From: Lujinxingiaceae bacterium
GTDB lineage: Bacteria > Myxococcota_A > Bradymonadia > Bradymonadales > Bradymonadaceae
Reading direction: 5' to 3'
Assembly: GCA_013697635.1 (NCBI GenBank)
Contig: JACCWM010000078.1
Span: 1 to 62,114, forward strand
Length of the DNA: 62,114 bases
The translations under genes were made by a program, and so were the position numbers. Below the pieces are notes generated by a model, which searched no databases, was not told the origin of the DNA, and saw only the letters and a program-made list of their open reading frames with translations. How positions within the stretch are numbered: the stretch's first letter is position 1; every line of letters starts with the position of its first letter. Of this stretch, positions 8,823 through 17,370 are shown piece by piece.

Positions 8823-10331
8823 CTAGCCACCCTCGCGCGAGGTGCTCATGCGATAGCGCCGAGAGCCCATGAGGATGACGACAAAGGGCACGGCGCCGTT
8901 TTTGATGAAGAAAAACAATATGTTATCTGAATCTGCGATCAGAACCATGAAACACAAGTTGATTAGAAACGGGACCATCAGCCAGCGCATGTCGTCGGGG
9001 TGCAGGCTCTTCAAAAGGCGTTGGGTTCGGCCGACCACGAAGCCCAAAATCACGAAGAAAAACGGCACCGCCGACGGCCCAAAGTTGAGCATCGCCTCGC
9101 CGGCCAGGCCGTGAACGCGCGAGGACTGCATCACACCCTCGATGTAGGTGCCCATGCCCATGCGGATCTCGGTGCCCTCCTTGACCTTGTTGGGCGGGCG
9201 ATCGGGCCACACGCCGCGGGGAATGAGGATTGCGGCCGTGCCCAGATAGGTGCGCCCCTTGGCCGGCTCGTAGTTGCTGATCTCCATGCGCCAGAGCACA
9301 AAGGCCTGGATGTCGGTGCGGCCCAGATCGCCCAAAAGCGCGCCCTCCATGGTGCGCCCGGTGCGCTCCTCGACGAGCTCGATGTCCTCGCGGCCCTGGA
9401 TGACCGACATAAAGGCCTCCGAGCCGCCGCCCTTGAAGAAGCCGTAGACGTACATGAACATCACCAAAAACATGACGCCGGCATAGAAGATGCGCTTGGG
9501 CAGCGGGCGAATCCAAAAGTGGATGATCCCCACCGCCCAGAACAGGCTCCAGACCGTATTGCTGCGGCTGCCGCGAAGCCCGCCAAAGAGCAGGCTCAAG
9601 ATCAGATATCCCACCAACAGCAAGAGCAGTGTGGTCCAGGTCGCCGACTTGTCCTTGGATCGCGCATAAAAGGCGTAGCCCATCAGCGCGATCACCGGGA
9701 ACTTCTCCGAGAGCATGAACAGCCAGCCCTTGCCCTCAAACGCTGCGCCACCGTCTTCGTAGGCCATGATGTAGCCCATGATTCCGCCAAACTGCACGTA
9801 GATCAGCAGCTGCAAGAGCGCGGTGCCCACCAGCGCGTAGGCCACGGCCATCGAGAAGTTTCGCGAGTGGATCTTCCACATCATCTGGCTGGTGACCGGC
9901 TTGGGCTTGGCAAAAATGCGCCGCGAGAAGCGGTAGACCAGCAGGCCGGCCACGTTGAGCCAGGCCATCTGTCCCATCCAATCGCGCCAGTCCGCCGGCC
10001 CGATCGTATTGGTCATCCAGAAGTCCCAGTGCAGATGCAGCAAGGGCGCAATAAAGAAGAAGTGAAAGCCCAAAAGCCCGATGATTCCGATCGGGCTGAA
10101 GATGTCCAGCCGGCCGCGAAACCAGTTGATCCCGTCGATGCCGATCAGCACGCCGCAAATCCACACCGGCAATAAAAACCGGTGTTCGTAGGTCTCGGCG
10201 TCGCCTATCCAAAAGCCCGCCACGAGCAGTGTGCAGATCGCCAGCGAGAGAAACAGGCTGGTCGTGCCCCGTGGCAGCTTGTTTTGCGAGCGCTGAGCGC
10301 GCGCCGGTAAGTAGGGAGCTTCAACGGCCAT
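8823..10331 (-). CDS. Multispanning membrane protein, probable O-antigen/exopolysaccharide polymerase
   Basis: The 502-aa protein has about twelve hydrophobic segments and a large loop around residues 305-400 containing FFKGGGSEAFMSVIQGRED and ISNYEPAKGRTYLGTAAIL. GGLRGSRSNTVWSLFW near residue 275 resembles the conserved arginine region of Wzy-like and oligosaccharide-repeat polymerases, which link lipid-borne repeat units on the periplasmic side. The ATG at 10331 lies within the end of the upstream glycosyltransferase gene (11-base overlap). Assignment rests on topology, loop position and context, since these polymerases diverge strongly. A ligase or flippase-like role is possible, but no typical Wzx pattern was seen. 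Confidence 0.68.
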   Translation of the reverse strand: MAVEAPYLPARAQRSQNKLPRGTTSLFLSLAICTLLVAGFWIGDAETYEHRFLLPVWICGVLIGIDGINWFRGRLDIFSPIGIIGLLGFHFFFIAPLLHLHWDFWMTNTIGPADWRDWMGQMAWLNVAGLLVYRFSRRIFAKPKPVTSQMMWKIHSRNFSMAVAYALVGTALLQLLIYVQFGGIMGYIMAYEDGGAAFEGKGWLFMLSEKFPVIALMGYAFYARSKDKSATWTTLLLLLVGYLILSLLFGGLRGSRSNTVWSLFWAVGIIHFWIRPLPKRIFYAGVMFLVMFMYVYGFFKGGGSEAFMSVIQGREDIELVEERTGRTMEGALLGDLGRTDIQAFVLWRMEISNYEPAKGRTYLGTAAILIPRGVWPDRPPNKVKEGTEIRMGMGTYIEGVMQSSRVHGLAGEAMLNFGPSAVPFFFVILGFVVGRTQRLLKSLHPDDMRWLMVPFLINLCFMVLIADSDNILFFFIKNGAVPFVVILMGSRRYRMSTSREGG

Positions 10332-11490
10332 AGATGCGCACCAGGTTTTCGACACTTTGCGCGATACAAAATGAGCTGTTCGCCACGACTCTGTGGGCCT
10401 GGCGAGCGGAGGGCCGCGGCCTGGCCGCCATCTGCAAGACCGCCTCGGCCCAAAGCCCGGCTTGCTGCTCAAGGCCCATGCGACAAACCAATTCGGGCAC
10501 CACGTCGGCCTCTTGTGGAATGCTCTGCGAGATCACACACGGCAGGCCGGCGGCCTGGGCCTCAACCAGCGCGAGGCCCAGGCCCTCAAAGATCGAGGGA
10601 AAGACAAAAACGTCCATCGCGCGCAGCAGCCGGGGCACATCCTCGCGCACGCCGGCAAAGACGACCTGGTCCAGGCCGACCTCGCTTGCGCGTCGCTCGG
10701 TGTCAGCGCGCAGCGCCCCGTCGCCCACCATCAACAGCCATGCTCTGGGCTCGCGCCGCCGCAGACTGCGCGCCACCTCAAGCAGGTGCGCGTGATTCTT
10801 GGGCGCCTCGAAGCGCCCCACGTGGCCTATCAGCAGCGCGTCGGGCGCGATCCCCAACTCGGCGCGCACCTGCTCGCGCACCTGCTCGCGCCCCTGGGCA
10901 CGCTCGATCGGCTCGGCGTAGGGCGAAAAATCCAGCCCGCAGTGCACCACCTCGACGCTGCGCTCGCTGGCCCAATTTGCGCCAAACAACGACGCCGCAG
11001 CCGGCTCGCTCGCGGCCAGCCCGGCCGTAGCAAAGCGCCGAATCATGCGCTGCATCAACTGCACGTACAACCGGCGCTTGATCCCAAATTTGGCCTCGCG
11101 CGCCGCCCGGTCGCTATGGCTGTGCGCGATTCGCACCCGCACACCTTGGCCGGCCGCCAGGCGCAGCACTCGCCCGCTAAAATAAGCCACATGGCTGTGC
11201 ACCACGTCGTAGGGGCCGTGCAGAGCGAGCACCTCGTCAAAGCGCTTCTTGTAGCCCCACAGCGAGTGATGATCACCGCCGTAGATCACACGGCTGCCCA
11301 GCGCGCGAATCTCCTCGTCGTAGGCACATGGCTGCGCCGCGTGCACCAGAAAATCCATCGTGAAACGCGTTCGGTCGATCGTGCGCAGCACGTGCATCAA
11401 CCAGGTCTCCAGACCTCCTCGGTCCATCCCACCAACCACATGGAGGATGCGAAGTGGACGCGAGCCGACATCTTTCTGTGAAATGCCCAT
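10321..11490 (-). CDS. Glycosyltransferase family 4 protein (EpsF-like), first gene of glycan operon
   Basis: The 389-aa GT-B enzyme contains RILHVVGGMDRGGLETWLMH (acceptor-side loop), GHVGRFEAPKNHAHLLEVAR and FPSIFEGLGLALVEAQAAGLP (E-x7-E donor motif). It resembles EpsF/CapM-like capsule transferases. A short internal repeat, REQVREQVR, lies before the donor domain. It is the promoter-proximal gene of the operon. No good Shine-Dalgarno precedes the ATG, so the start is somewhat uncertain. The 245 bases upstream, to the sulfatase gene end, hold no gene I can support and should carry the operon promoter. Confidence 0.87.
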   Translation of the reverse strand: MGISQKDVGSRPLRILHVVGGMDRGGLETWLMHVLRTIDRTRFTMDFLVHAAQPCAYDEEIRALGSRVIYGGDHHSLWGYKKRFDEVLALHGPYDVVHSHVAYFSGRVLRLAAGQGVRVRIAHSHSDRAAREAKFGIKRRLYVQLMQRMIRRFATAGLAASEPAAASLFGANWASERSVEVVHCGLDFSPYAEPIERAQGREQVREQVRAELGIAPDALLIGHVGRFEAPKNHAHLLEVARSLRRREPRAWLLMVGDGALRADTERRASEVGLDQVVFAGVREDVPRLLRAMDVFVFPSIFEGLGLALVEAQAAGLPCVISQSIPQEADVVPELVCRMGLEQQAGLWAEAVLQMAARPRPSARQAHRVVANSSFCIAQSVENLVRIYGR

Positions 11491-11735
11491 AATTCACATA
11501 CACAAACGAGGGTAGATTTCAGCCACAAGTGCACGCCGTGCCAGAGCACGGCCATGTGCATCACATGGCGCACACTCACGAAGTGTTGAGCTAAACTGCT
11601 GAAGCTGTTGGGATGATGTTAGGCACGACCAACTGCCCGGGAAGTGCTGGCGCCGATCCGTCAAAGATTGACTGGATCTCGTGGGCCCGTAAGAGAGCTC
11701 GGCCTGGTCGGCTCAGGGCATGATCTTCAGGGTCT

Positions 11736-13799
11736 TCAGGGCAGGGCGTTGAGCTGTGTCGCCACCCAGCTCTGGAGCACCGTCCAGTCCTCGAGACGCG
11801 ATTTCATGATCTCGAGGCGCTCGGGCTCGTCTTGGGCGAGGTCGACCCTTTCGTAGGGATCGGCGACGATGTCGTAGAGCCAGTAGCGCTCCAAGACCCG
11901 GTCATAGATGATCTTTTCGTCGCCATACTGCAGGCCGATCTTCGGTGCGTAGCCCTCGCCCTCGATACTGATCTGGCGATATTTCTCGAACATCGCCTCG
12001 GGTGAATCGCCCTGGCTGACCTCGTGGACGAAGTCGAAAAAGTCTTTACCGCGAATGCTGAAAGCCTCGGTCACCAGCGCTCGCTGCGGTCGCGTGGCAA
12101 GCAACTCGTAGAGCGAATCACCCTGGGGGTAGAGACCAAGCGAGAGGTGGGTTCCCAAAAAATCATAGACCGTGGGCATGATGTCCATCTGAGCGGTCAC
12201 CAGTTGCCGGTCGGTCTTGCCTCGCGGCAGACCCGGCCCGGCAAAGAACATCGGCACCCGCGAGACCACGTTGTTGACATGAACATGATGCCCATTGAAC
12301 TTGCGCCCGAAGATCACCTCGCCCATACCCTCACCGTGGTCGGCGACCACGATCACCAACGTGTCTTGGGCCATGGGCTGCTCGAAGAACCAGTCCATGA
12401 AATTGCCCAGGTGCTCGTCGACATAGGCGATCTCGGAGCGATAGGCCTTGATGCGCTTGGTTTTGCCGCCACGCTCGAACTTGGGCCGAAATTTGTACGG
12501 TGAGTGCGGCTCATAGAGATGTACCCAGCTAAAAAACGACTCGCCGTCGTCGAGTGCCTCCAAGCTCTTGCGCAAGTGGCCAAGCGCTGCCGGAGAACTC
12601 TTGTGGCGGTTGACCGGCGTCTCGGGCGCAATGAAAAAATCGGTGATCGCCGTGTGCTCGAACCACTCGTTGTCCGGCTTGCTCAAGATCAGCTGGTCGA
12701 AGTTCGGAGCCACCTCATCGAAGAGCCGATGTCTGCTCCAAAAAGGACTCAGCCCCAGCACCGTGGGCGGCTGAGAGGTGAACATCGCGCCGTAGGCAAG
12801 CGGCGTCGCTGGATATTGAGCGACGGCCTCAGGGATGTAGAGCCCATGGCGCTTCCACTGGTGAAAACGCGGAGTCAGCTTCGGATCTGCCCAATAATCC
12901 CAGCGCACCGTCTCCAAAACGACGAGCAAGACGTTTTGGCCCCGCACTTCGTTGTCATCGTTGATCTCGCGCAATCGATGCTCGAACTGGCGATGAAAGG
13001 CGCGCTCCTGCTCCCAGGTCCATTCATGATCGTAGGTGAAGGTGGCGTTGGCCGACCGCATCAACTGCTGGGCCATCGGCACACTCACGATCATCGCATT
13101 GGGAACCATGGAGTAGCGCTGGATGTGGCGAAATATCGCATCGCGCTCGCCAGCAAACACGGCGGCCACTGCCAGGCAGACGATCGTCGCAGCGAGCGTC
13201 ACCCGGCGAGTGATCAGATGTCGGCCCAGCGGCTGGGCCAGCCAAATGAAGAGCACGCCGTTGAAGACGGCCAGATGCCCATGAAAGCCCAGATAATCCT
13301 CGAACAGGTTGATCTGAAACAGCACACCGGCCAAGAGCGCCAGGGCAGCCACCGCCCGGCGCAGCACCAGTGGAAAGCGCCGCGAAAGCAGAACGAACCA
13401 GCTAAACAAAGCCAGCGACGCCGGGGCCAGGACTTGGAGGCCTAAAGCGATGAGCTCAAAGTGGGGGTGCGCCCGAATCCCATCTCCCTGCACCAACGTG
13501 TTCTGCCACGAAAGCCCAAAAATCGCCGCGTAAATCAGCCAGGGAAACCACCGCCGACCGACGAGCTTCTCCGCCTGGGCGCCCAGCCACCAGGCGGGCA
13601 GCACGAGCAGCACAAAGACGGCAAAGATCACCACAATCAGACCGCTGACATAGATGCCCACAGCGAGCTCGAAGTCGGCCGTGACCGAGCGGTCCTGAAC
13701 CAGCCAAAACAACTCCATGAGCGTAAGAAACCACGCGCCCCAGGCTACCGTCAGCCACAGCGGAGATTGTTTGAGATCTTTGATCGATGAAGAAGGCAT
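11736..13799 (-). CDS. Membrane-anchored sulfatase/phosphoglycerol-transferase-like protein
   Basis: The 687-aa protein has five or six membrane segments in residues 10-220, then an alkaline-phosphatase-superfamily domain. LLVVLETVRWDYW (about 291-303) is the first metal-binding strand, HLYEPHSPY (427-435) and VVADHGEGMG (484-493) carry further metal ligands, and HHVHVNN (504-510) follows. The classical Cys/Ser-x-Pro-Ser-Arg is absent; YPATPLAYGAMFTS occupies its place, and Thr332 is the candidate nucleophile, as in LtaS/OpgB-type transferases. Topology suggests a catalytic domain in the periplasm modifying glycans or lipids. It may act on the neighbouring glycan product, but that is inference. 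Confidence 0.8.
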   Translation of the reverse strand: MPSSSIKDLKQSPLWLTVAWGAWFLTLMELFWLVQDRSVTADFELAVGIYVSGLIVVIFAVFVLLVLPAWWLGAQAEKLVGRRWFPWLIYAAIFGLSWQNTLVQGDGIRAHPHFELIALGLQVLAPASLALFSWFVLLSRRFPLVLRRAVAALALLAGVLFQINLFEDYLGFHGHLAVFNGVLFIWLAQPLGRHLITRRVTLAATIVCLAVAAVFAGERDAIFRHIQRYSMVPNAMIVSVPMAQQLMRSANATFTYDHEWTWEQERAFHRQFEHRLREINDDNEVRGQNVLLVVLETVRWDYWADPKLTPRFHQWKRHGLYIPEAVAQYPATPLAYGAMFTSQPPTVLGLSPFWSRHRLFDEVAPNFDQLILSKPDNEWFEHTAITDFFIAPETPVNRHKSSPAALGHLRKSLEALDDGESFFSWVHLYEPHSPYKFRPKFERGGKTKRIKAYRSEIAYVDEHLGNFMDWFFEQPMAQDTLVIVVADHGEGMGEVIFGRKFNGHHVHVNNVVSRVPMFFAGPGLPRGKTDRQLVTAQMDIMPTVYDFLGTHLSLGLYPQGDSLYELLATRPQRALVTEAFSIRGKDFFDFVHEVSQGDSPEAMFEKYRQISIEGEGYAPKIGLQYGDEKIIYDRVLERYWLYDIVADPYERVDLAQDEPERLEIMKSRLEDWTVLQSWVATQLNALP

Positions 13800-14092
13800 C
13801 AGAGCGTATACATCCTTAACTACGCCGCGCTTTGAGTCGAGCCGCGATCCCTGCGGTTACCGTGACAGTTCTACCCCGAAGTTCATCTCGACTTCCAGAA
13901 ATCAGTCAAAAAACCCGAAACACGCCATTAAGCTGCTGATATGTCTATATTTTATCAAGCCCGACCTTTCTCTACTGCAACGCTACGCCAAGAGATAAGC
14001 CACGTCTTGCGCATCGCTGGCGGGCCCGCTACATAGGAGCCAGCCCTTTATGGCCGCAGCCATTTCAACCTTGCAACGACAGGAGCCCCCAG

Positions 14093-15460
14093 GTGCCATC
14101 GTCAATCATCCGTGACGTCGTCTGTTTTGGTCCGCGAGGCCGCCTCGAGGGCGACTGCCTCATCGAAGATGGTCGAATCGTCGAGCTTGGCCGTGTGACG
14201 GGCAGCGCCGAGGAGACGATCCGCGGCGAGGGCCGCTGGCTGTGGCCGGGCGCGATCGACGGCCATGTGCACTTTCGCGAGCCCGGTCCCACCCACAAGG
14301 AGGATTGGACCTCGGGCTCGATGTCCGCCGTCGCCGGCGGCGTGACGTCCGTGCTCGAGATGCCCAACACCAATCCGGCCACGACCAGCGCCTTGGCGCT
14401 CGAGCAAAAGCGCGCGATCGCTGCAGCCAAATCGCTCTGCAACTACGGGCTCTTCTTTGGCGCAAGCCCGACCAACTCGGCTGAATACACGCGCATCGAC
14501 AACGTGCCAGGCTTGAAGATCTTCATGGGCTGCAGCACCGGAGATCTACTCGTTCACCGCGAGGAGGATTTGCAGCGCGTGTTCGCCGCCTTCGATCAAC
14601 GCATCGGCGTGCACGCCGAGAGCGAGCGCCTGCTCAACGAGCGCGGCGCCCTCTACGCCGATCGAAACGACGTCGCCGTGCACTCGATCATCCGCAACCC
14701 CGAGACCGCCGCCGAGGCCGTGCGCCTGGCCTGCAAGCTCGCCATTGAGCACGAGCGCCACCTGCACATCCTGCACCTCTCCACCCAGCTCGAGCTCGAC
14801 GTGGTCAAGGCCGCTCGCCAGCAGGCCCAAGAGGAGGGCCGGCGCACCCGGATCTCGTGCGAGGTCTGCCCCCACCATCTGTTTTTGAGCACCTCCGCCT
14901 ACGACCTGATGGGCACAAAAGTGCGCATGAACCCCCCGCTGCGAGACGAGCGCGACCGTGAGGCCATGTGGCAAGGCCTCATCGACGGCCACATCGACAT
15001 GATCGCCACCGACCATGCCCCCCACACGATCGAAGAAAAAGCGCGGCCTTACCGCGAAGCCCCCAGCGGCGTGCCCGGCGTACAAACCATGCTCGTGCTC
15101 ATGCTCGACGCCGCCTTTCGCGGCCTGTGCACCTACGAGCAGGTGCTCCAATGGGTATGCCAGGGCCCGGCAAACGTCTGGGGCATCGTCGATCGCGGCA
15201 CACTCGAGGTCGGCGCCTTTGCGGATCTGGTGCTCATCGATCCCCACATGCGCCGAAAGCTCACCGACACCGAGCAGCTCTCACGCTGCGCCTGGACACC
15301 CTGGGCCGGCCGCACGCTGACGGGCTGGCCGGTGTTGACGCTCGTTGGCGGCCGCCTCGCCTACCGACGCGATGACGACGGACCCGGAGAAATCGTCGGC
15401 TCGCCCGGCATCGGTCGCGAGCTGAGCTTTCACTCGGTGGAGAGCTCGCGAGCGCAGTAG
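14093..15460 (+). CDS. pyrC: Dihydroorotase (class I, PyrC-type)
   Basis: The 455-aa amidohydrolase would convert N-carbamoyl-aspartate to dihydroorotate in pyrimidine synthesis. Visible signatures: IDGHVHFREPGPTHKEDW (zinc ligands His58 and His60), PGLKIFMG with Lys142, CPHHL, and ATDHAPHTIEEK (about residue 306) with the catalytic Asp. Length fits class I enzymes. The start is a GTG seven bases behind AGGAG. Allantoinase shares this fold and remains an alternative; the VRMNPPLRDERDREA segment is typical of dihydroorotases. It stands alone, divergent from the sulfatase gene, and ends at a bidirectional terminator. The intergenic 13800-14092 is relatively AT-rich and should hold both promoters. 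Confidence 0.85.
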   Translation: MPSSIIRDVVCFGPRGRLEGDCLIEDGRIVELGRVTGSAEETIRGEGRWLWPGAIDGHVHFREPGPTHKEDWTSGSMSAVAGGVTSVLEMPNTNPATTSALALEQKRAIAAAKSLCNYGLFFGASPTNSAEYTRIDNVPGLKIFMGCSTGDLLVHREEDLQRVFAAFDQRIGVHAESERLLNERGALYADRNDVAVHSIIRNPETAAEAVRLACKLAIEHERHLHILHLSTQLELDVVKAARQQAQEEGRRTRISCEVCPHHLFLSTSAYDLMGTKVRMNPPLRDERDREAMWQGLIDGHIDMIATDHAPHTIEEKARPYREAPSGVPGVQTMLVLMLDAAFRGLCTYEQVLQWVCQGPANVWGIVDRGTLEVGAFADLVLIDPHMRRKLTDTEQLSRCAWTPWAGRTLTGWPVLTLVGGRLAYRRDDDGPGEIVGSPGIGRELSFHSVESSRAQ

Positions 15461-15472
15461 CGCCAGAGGGCA

Positions 15473-15514
15473 ACAAAAAAAAGCGACGCGTTCTGATGAA
15501 CGCGTCGCTTTTTG
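15473..15514. terminator. Bidirectional terminator between pyrC and TPR gene
   Basis: A perfect 13-bp stem (AAGCGACGCGTTC/GAACGCGTCGCTT, loop TGAT) is flanked by an A-run on the left and a T-run on the right. It serves the convergent genes on both strands. Confidence 0.88.
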
Positions 15515-15538
15515 TTGCTCTTCACTGCTTACAAAAAC

Positions 15539-16567
15539 TTACTGGCTACAGCCCTGATGCCTTTCCCGAACGTGCTGGTGGCTCGAGCGGTGAATAGGTA
15601 CAGCGCGCATGCGCTGGCTGGCCTGCTCTTCGGCGCGAAGGTGCAGCACGCTGCGGTGGACACGCTCGACGCAGCTTTGATGGGTTTCGGCCAGCGGCAT
15701 GGCCTCGCGACAAATCACGTCGATCGAGGCGCCGCGGTAGTTGCTGCGAAACTTGCTGGCGACAGCGAGCAGCGTGGGGTGATGCTCATTGGCGCCGGGA
15801 TTCTGAGCGTCGACCTCCTCGAACATCAGGGCTGCACCGACGACTTCGACCAGGCTGTTCCAATCACCGTTGTGCAGACGAGAGAGGCAGGGCTCATAGC
15901 CCTGGCGAAGGTTGTCGAAGCGCTTGAGCGCGTCAAAGCGCTCCACGCCGCTGGTGCGCTGGGAGATCGCGTACTCGACCCAAAGCGCGGTGTGCAGCGT
16001 CTCGCAGGTGTTGGCGTTGATCGCCAGCGACTGCTGATAGAGCGCGCGGGCCTCTTCGAGGCGCATCTCGCGCGGCGTCCACAGCCCGGCCCAGGCCAGG
16101 TTGTTGGCCATCACGCCGCTTTGGTTGCGCGCGACGTTGCGCATGCCGGTGCGCAAGGTCTTGACCGCCTGGGAGTGCTCTCCGAGCGCGATCTGGTGGA
16201 AGCCGACGAGGTTGTAAAGCGTCTCCGATGAAGGATAGAAGCGCAACCCCTGCGAGGCCGACGAAATCACCATGCGCGAGTCGTTGCGCGTATCGAAGCA
16301 GCTCGCGTAGGTGATCCAGGCCGACTCCGACCAGCCGCGCTTGTCACTACCAAAGACGTCGGCGACCTCGTTGCAGGCCTCCGCGCGGTAGGTGTGCAAA
16401 CTTGGCGTATCGACGTTGGCCACCTGGATCGGCACCTGGATCGACGAGCTCGCATCACGCGCGCATTTGTAGGCGATCGTGCCCAACGCGGTGAATAAGT
16501 ACAAGGAGACGACTGCTACTGTGGCTGGGGCAGCACTGGTGAGAATTGTTCGTGGGGTAATTGCCAT
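15539..16567 (-). CDS. Membrane-anchored TPR-like protein of unknown function
   Basis: The 342-aa protein starts behind AAGGAG. A single hydrophobic segment near residues 14-33 (VAVVSLYLFTALGTIAY) anchors or exports it. The rest is mostly helical with tetratricopeptide-like repeats, best seen from 105 to 200 (GLRFYPSSETLYNLVGFHQI; NNLAWAGLW...EEARALYQQSLAINAN). It is preceded by a small membrane protein and a glycosidase-like lipoprotein in the same direction with short gaps, so the three may be co-transcribed. No family was recognised; a scaffold role outside the cytoplasm is inference. Confidence 0.7.
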   Translation of the reverse strand: MAITPRTILTSAAPATVAVVSLYLFTALGTIAYKCARDASSSIQVPIQVANVDTPSLHTYRAEACNEVADVFGSDKRGWSESAWITYASCFDTRNDSRMVISSASQGLRFYPSSETLYNLVGFHQIALGEHSQAVKTLRTGMRNVARNQSGVMANNLAWAGLWTPREMRLEEARALYQQSLAINANTCETLHTALWVEYAISQRTSGVERFDALKRFDNLRQGYEPCLSRLHNGDWNSLVEVVGAALMFEEVDAQNPGANEHHPTLLAVASKFRSNYRGASIDVICREAMPLAETHQSCVERVHRSVLHLRAEEQASQRMRAVPIHRSSHQHVRERHQGCSQ

Positions 16568-16679
16568 GGCCTTATCTCCTTGCGGGGGCGTTAATCCGGG
16601 TCGACTTCAAGAGCTTAGCGTAATCCTGACCTTATCTCAACAGCACCTCTTCAAGATGCTATTCCACACTTGCCTGAAG

Positions 16680-17306
16680 CTAGGCACCGATCGCACGGTC
16701 CAAAAGGCGGCCGCTGGCCATCTCCACGTCCCAGGCCACGCAAGCCCCATCGGGCTGCGTGGGCACAAGCTCGGCGCGGTAGGTTCGGTCTTCATAAAGA
16801 CCGAGGGGGCGCGTGGCCTGCTCGATCAGATCGCTCAAGACAATCGAGTAGCGCCGGTTCAAATCCTCAAATGCCGTGGGCGGGCCGTAGAGGCGATCGT
16901 CCTTTTTGAGAAACCAATTCGGATTGGTGCGAAGCTGGCCGCAGATGTTGCCCGGCATCGTCAAGGACAGCAAAATGGCCGTCATGAAGCTAAAGATCGA
17001 CACGCCAATAAACACACGCGCCGTGCGCTCGAGCGGCCCGCGCGCCGTCTTGCCGCTCTCCTTTTGGCTGTTCTCACCAAGCGCGGTGAGCACCGGGATC
17101 GCGATCGCCAAGACGGCGGCCGCGATCAACTTCAAATCCCCGTCCAAAAACTGGTCGAAGATCGTGCCGGCGATGATGAAGGCCGTGTAGACGCCGAAGC
17201 AGCCCAGCGTGCCAAAGAGGAGCACCTTGACCAGATCGATGGCGAAGTTGTCTTCGTCGGGCTGCTGCTGTTGCTGAGGCAACTGTTTGGGACTGTCGTA
17301 GTTCAA
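16680..17306 (-). CDS. Small inner-membrane protein, unknown function
   Basis: About 208 aa, beginning at a TTG (reading MNYDSPKQLPQQQQQPDEDN) with GGAG six bases upstream; a longer reading would run into the preceding gene. A short Gln-rich N-terminus is followed by three or four hydrophobic segments (VKVLLFGTLGCFGVYTAFII; LIAAAVLAIAIPVLTAL; VFIGVSIFSFMTAILLSL). A soluble C-terminal region of about 90 residues has four scattered acidic patches. No known domain was recognised. It sits 64 bases downstream of the glycosidase-like gene and 112 upstream of the TPR gene, all on the same strand. Confidence 0.62.
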   Translation of the reverse strand: MNYDSPKQLPQQQQQPDEDNFAIDLVKVLLFGTLGCFGVYTAFIIAGTIFDQFLDGDLKLIAAAVLAIAIPVLTALGENSQKESGKTARGPLERTARVFIGVSIFSFMTAILLSLTMPGNICGQLRTNPNWFLKKDDRLYGPPTAFEDLNRRYSIVLSDLIEQATRPLGLYEDRTYRAELVPTQPDGACVAWDVEMASGRLLDRAIGA

Positions 17307-17370
17307 TGGCCTCTCCGTGCGTAACTGATCAAGATCAAAAGCAAAGCGAACAGTGTGCCTCTCGACTTCA

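Noticed and set aside
14546-15247. 233-residue minus-strand frame inside pyrC
   Set aside because: Antisense to a clear dihydroorotase with complete metal-binding motifs.
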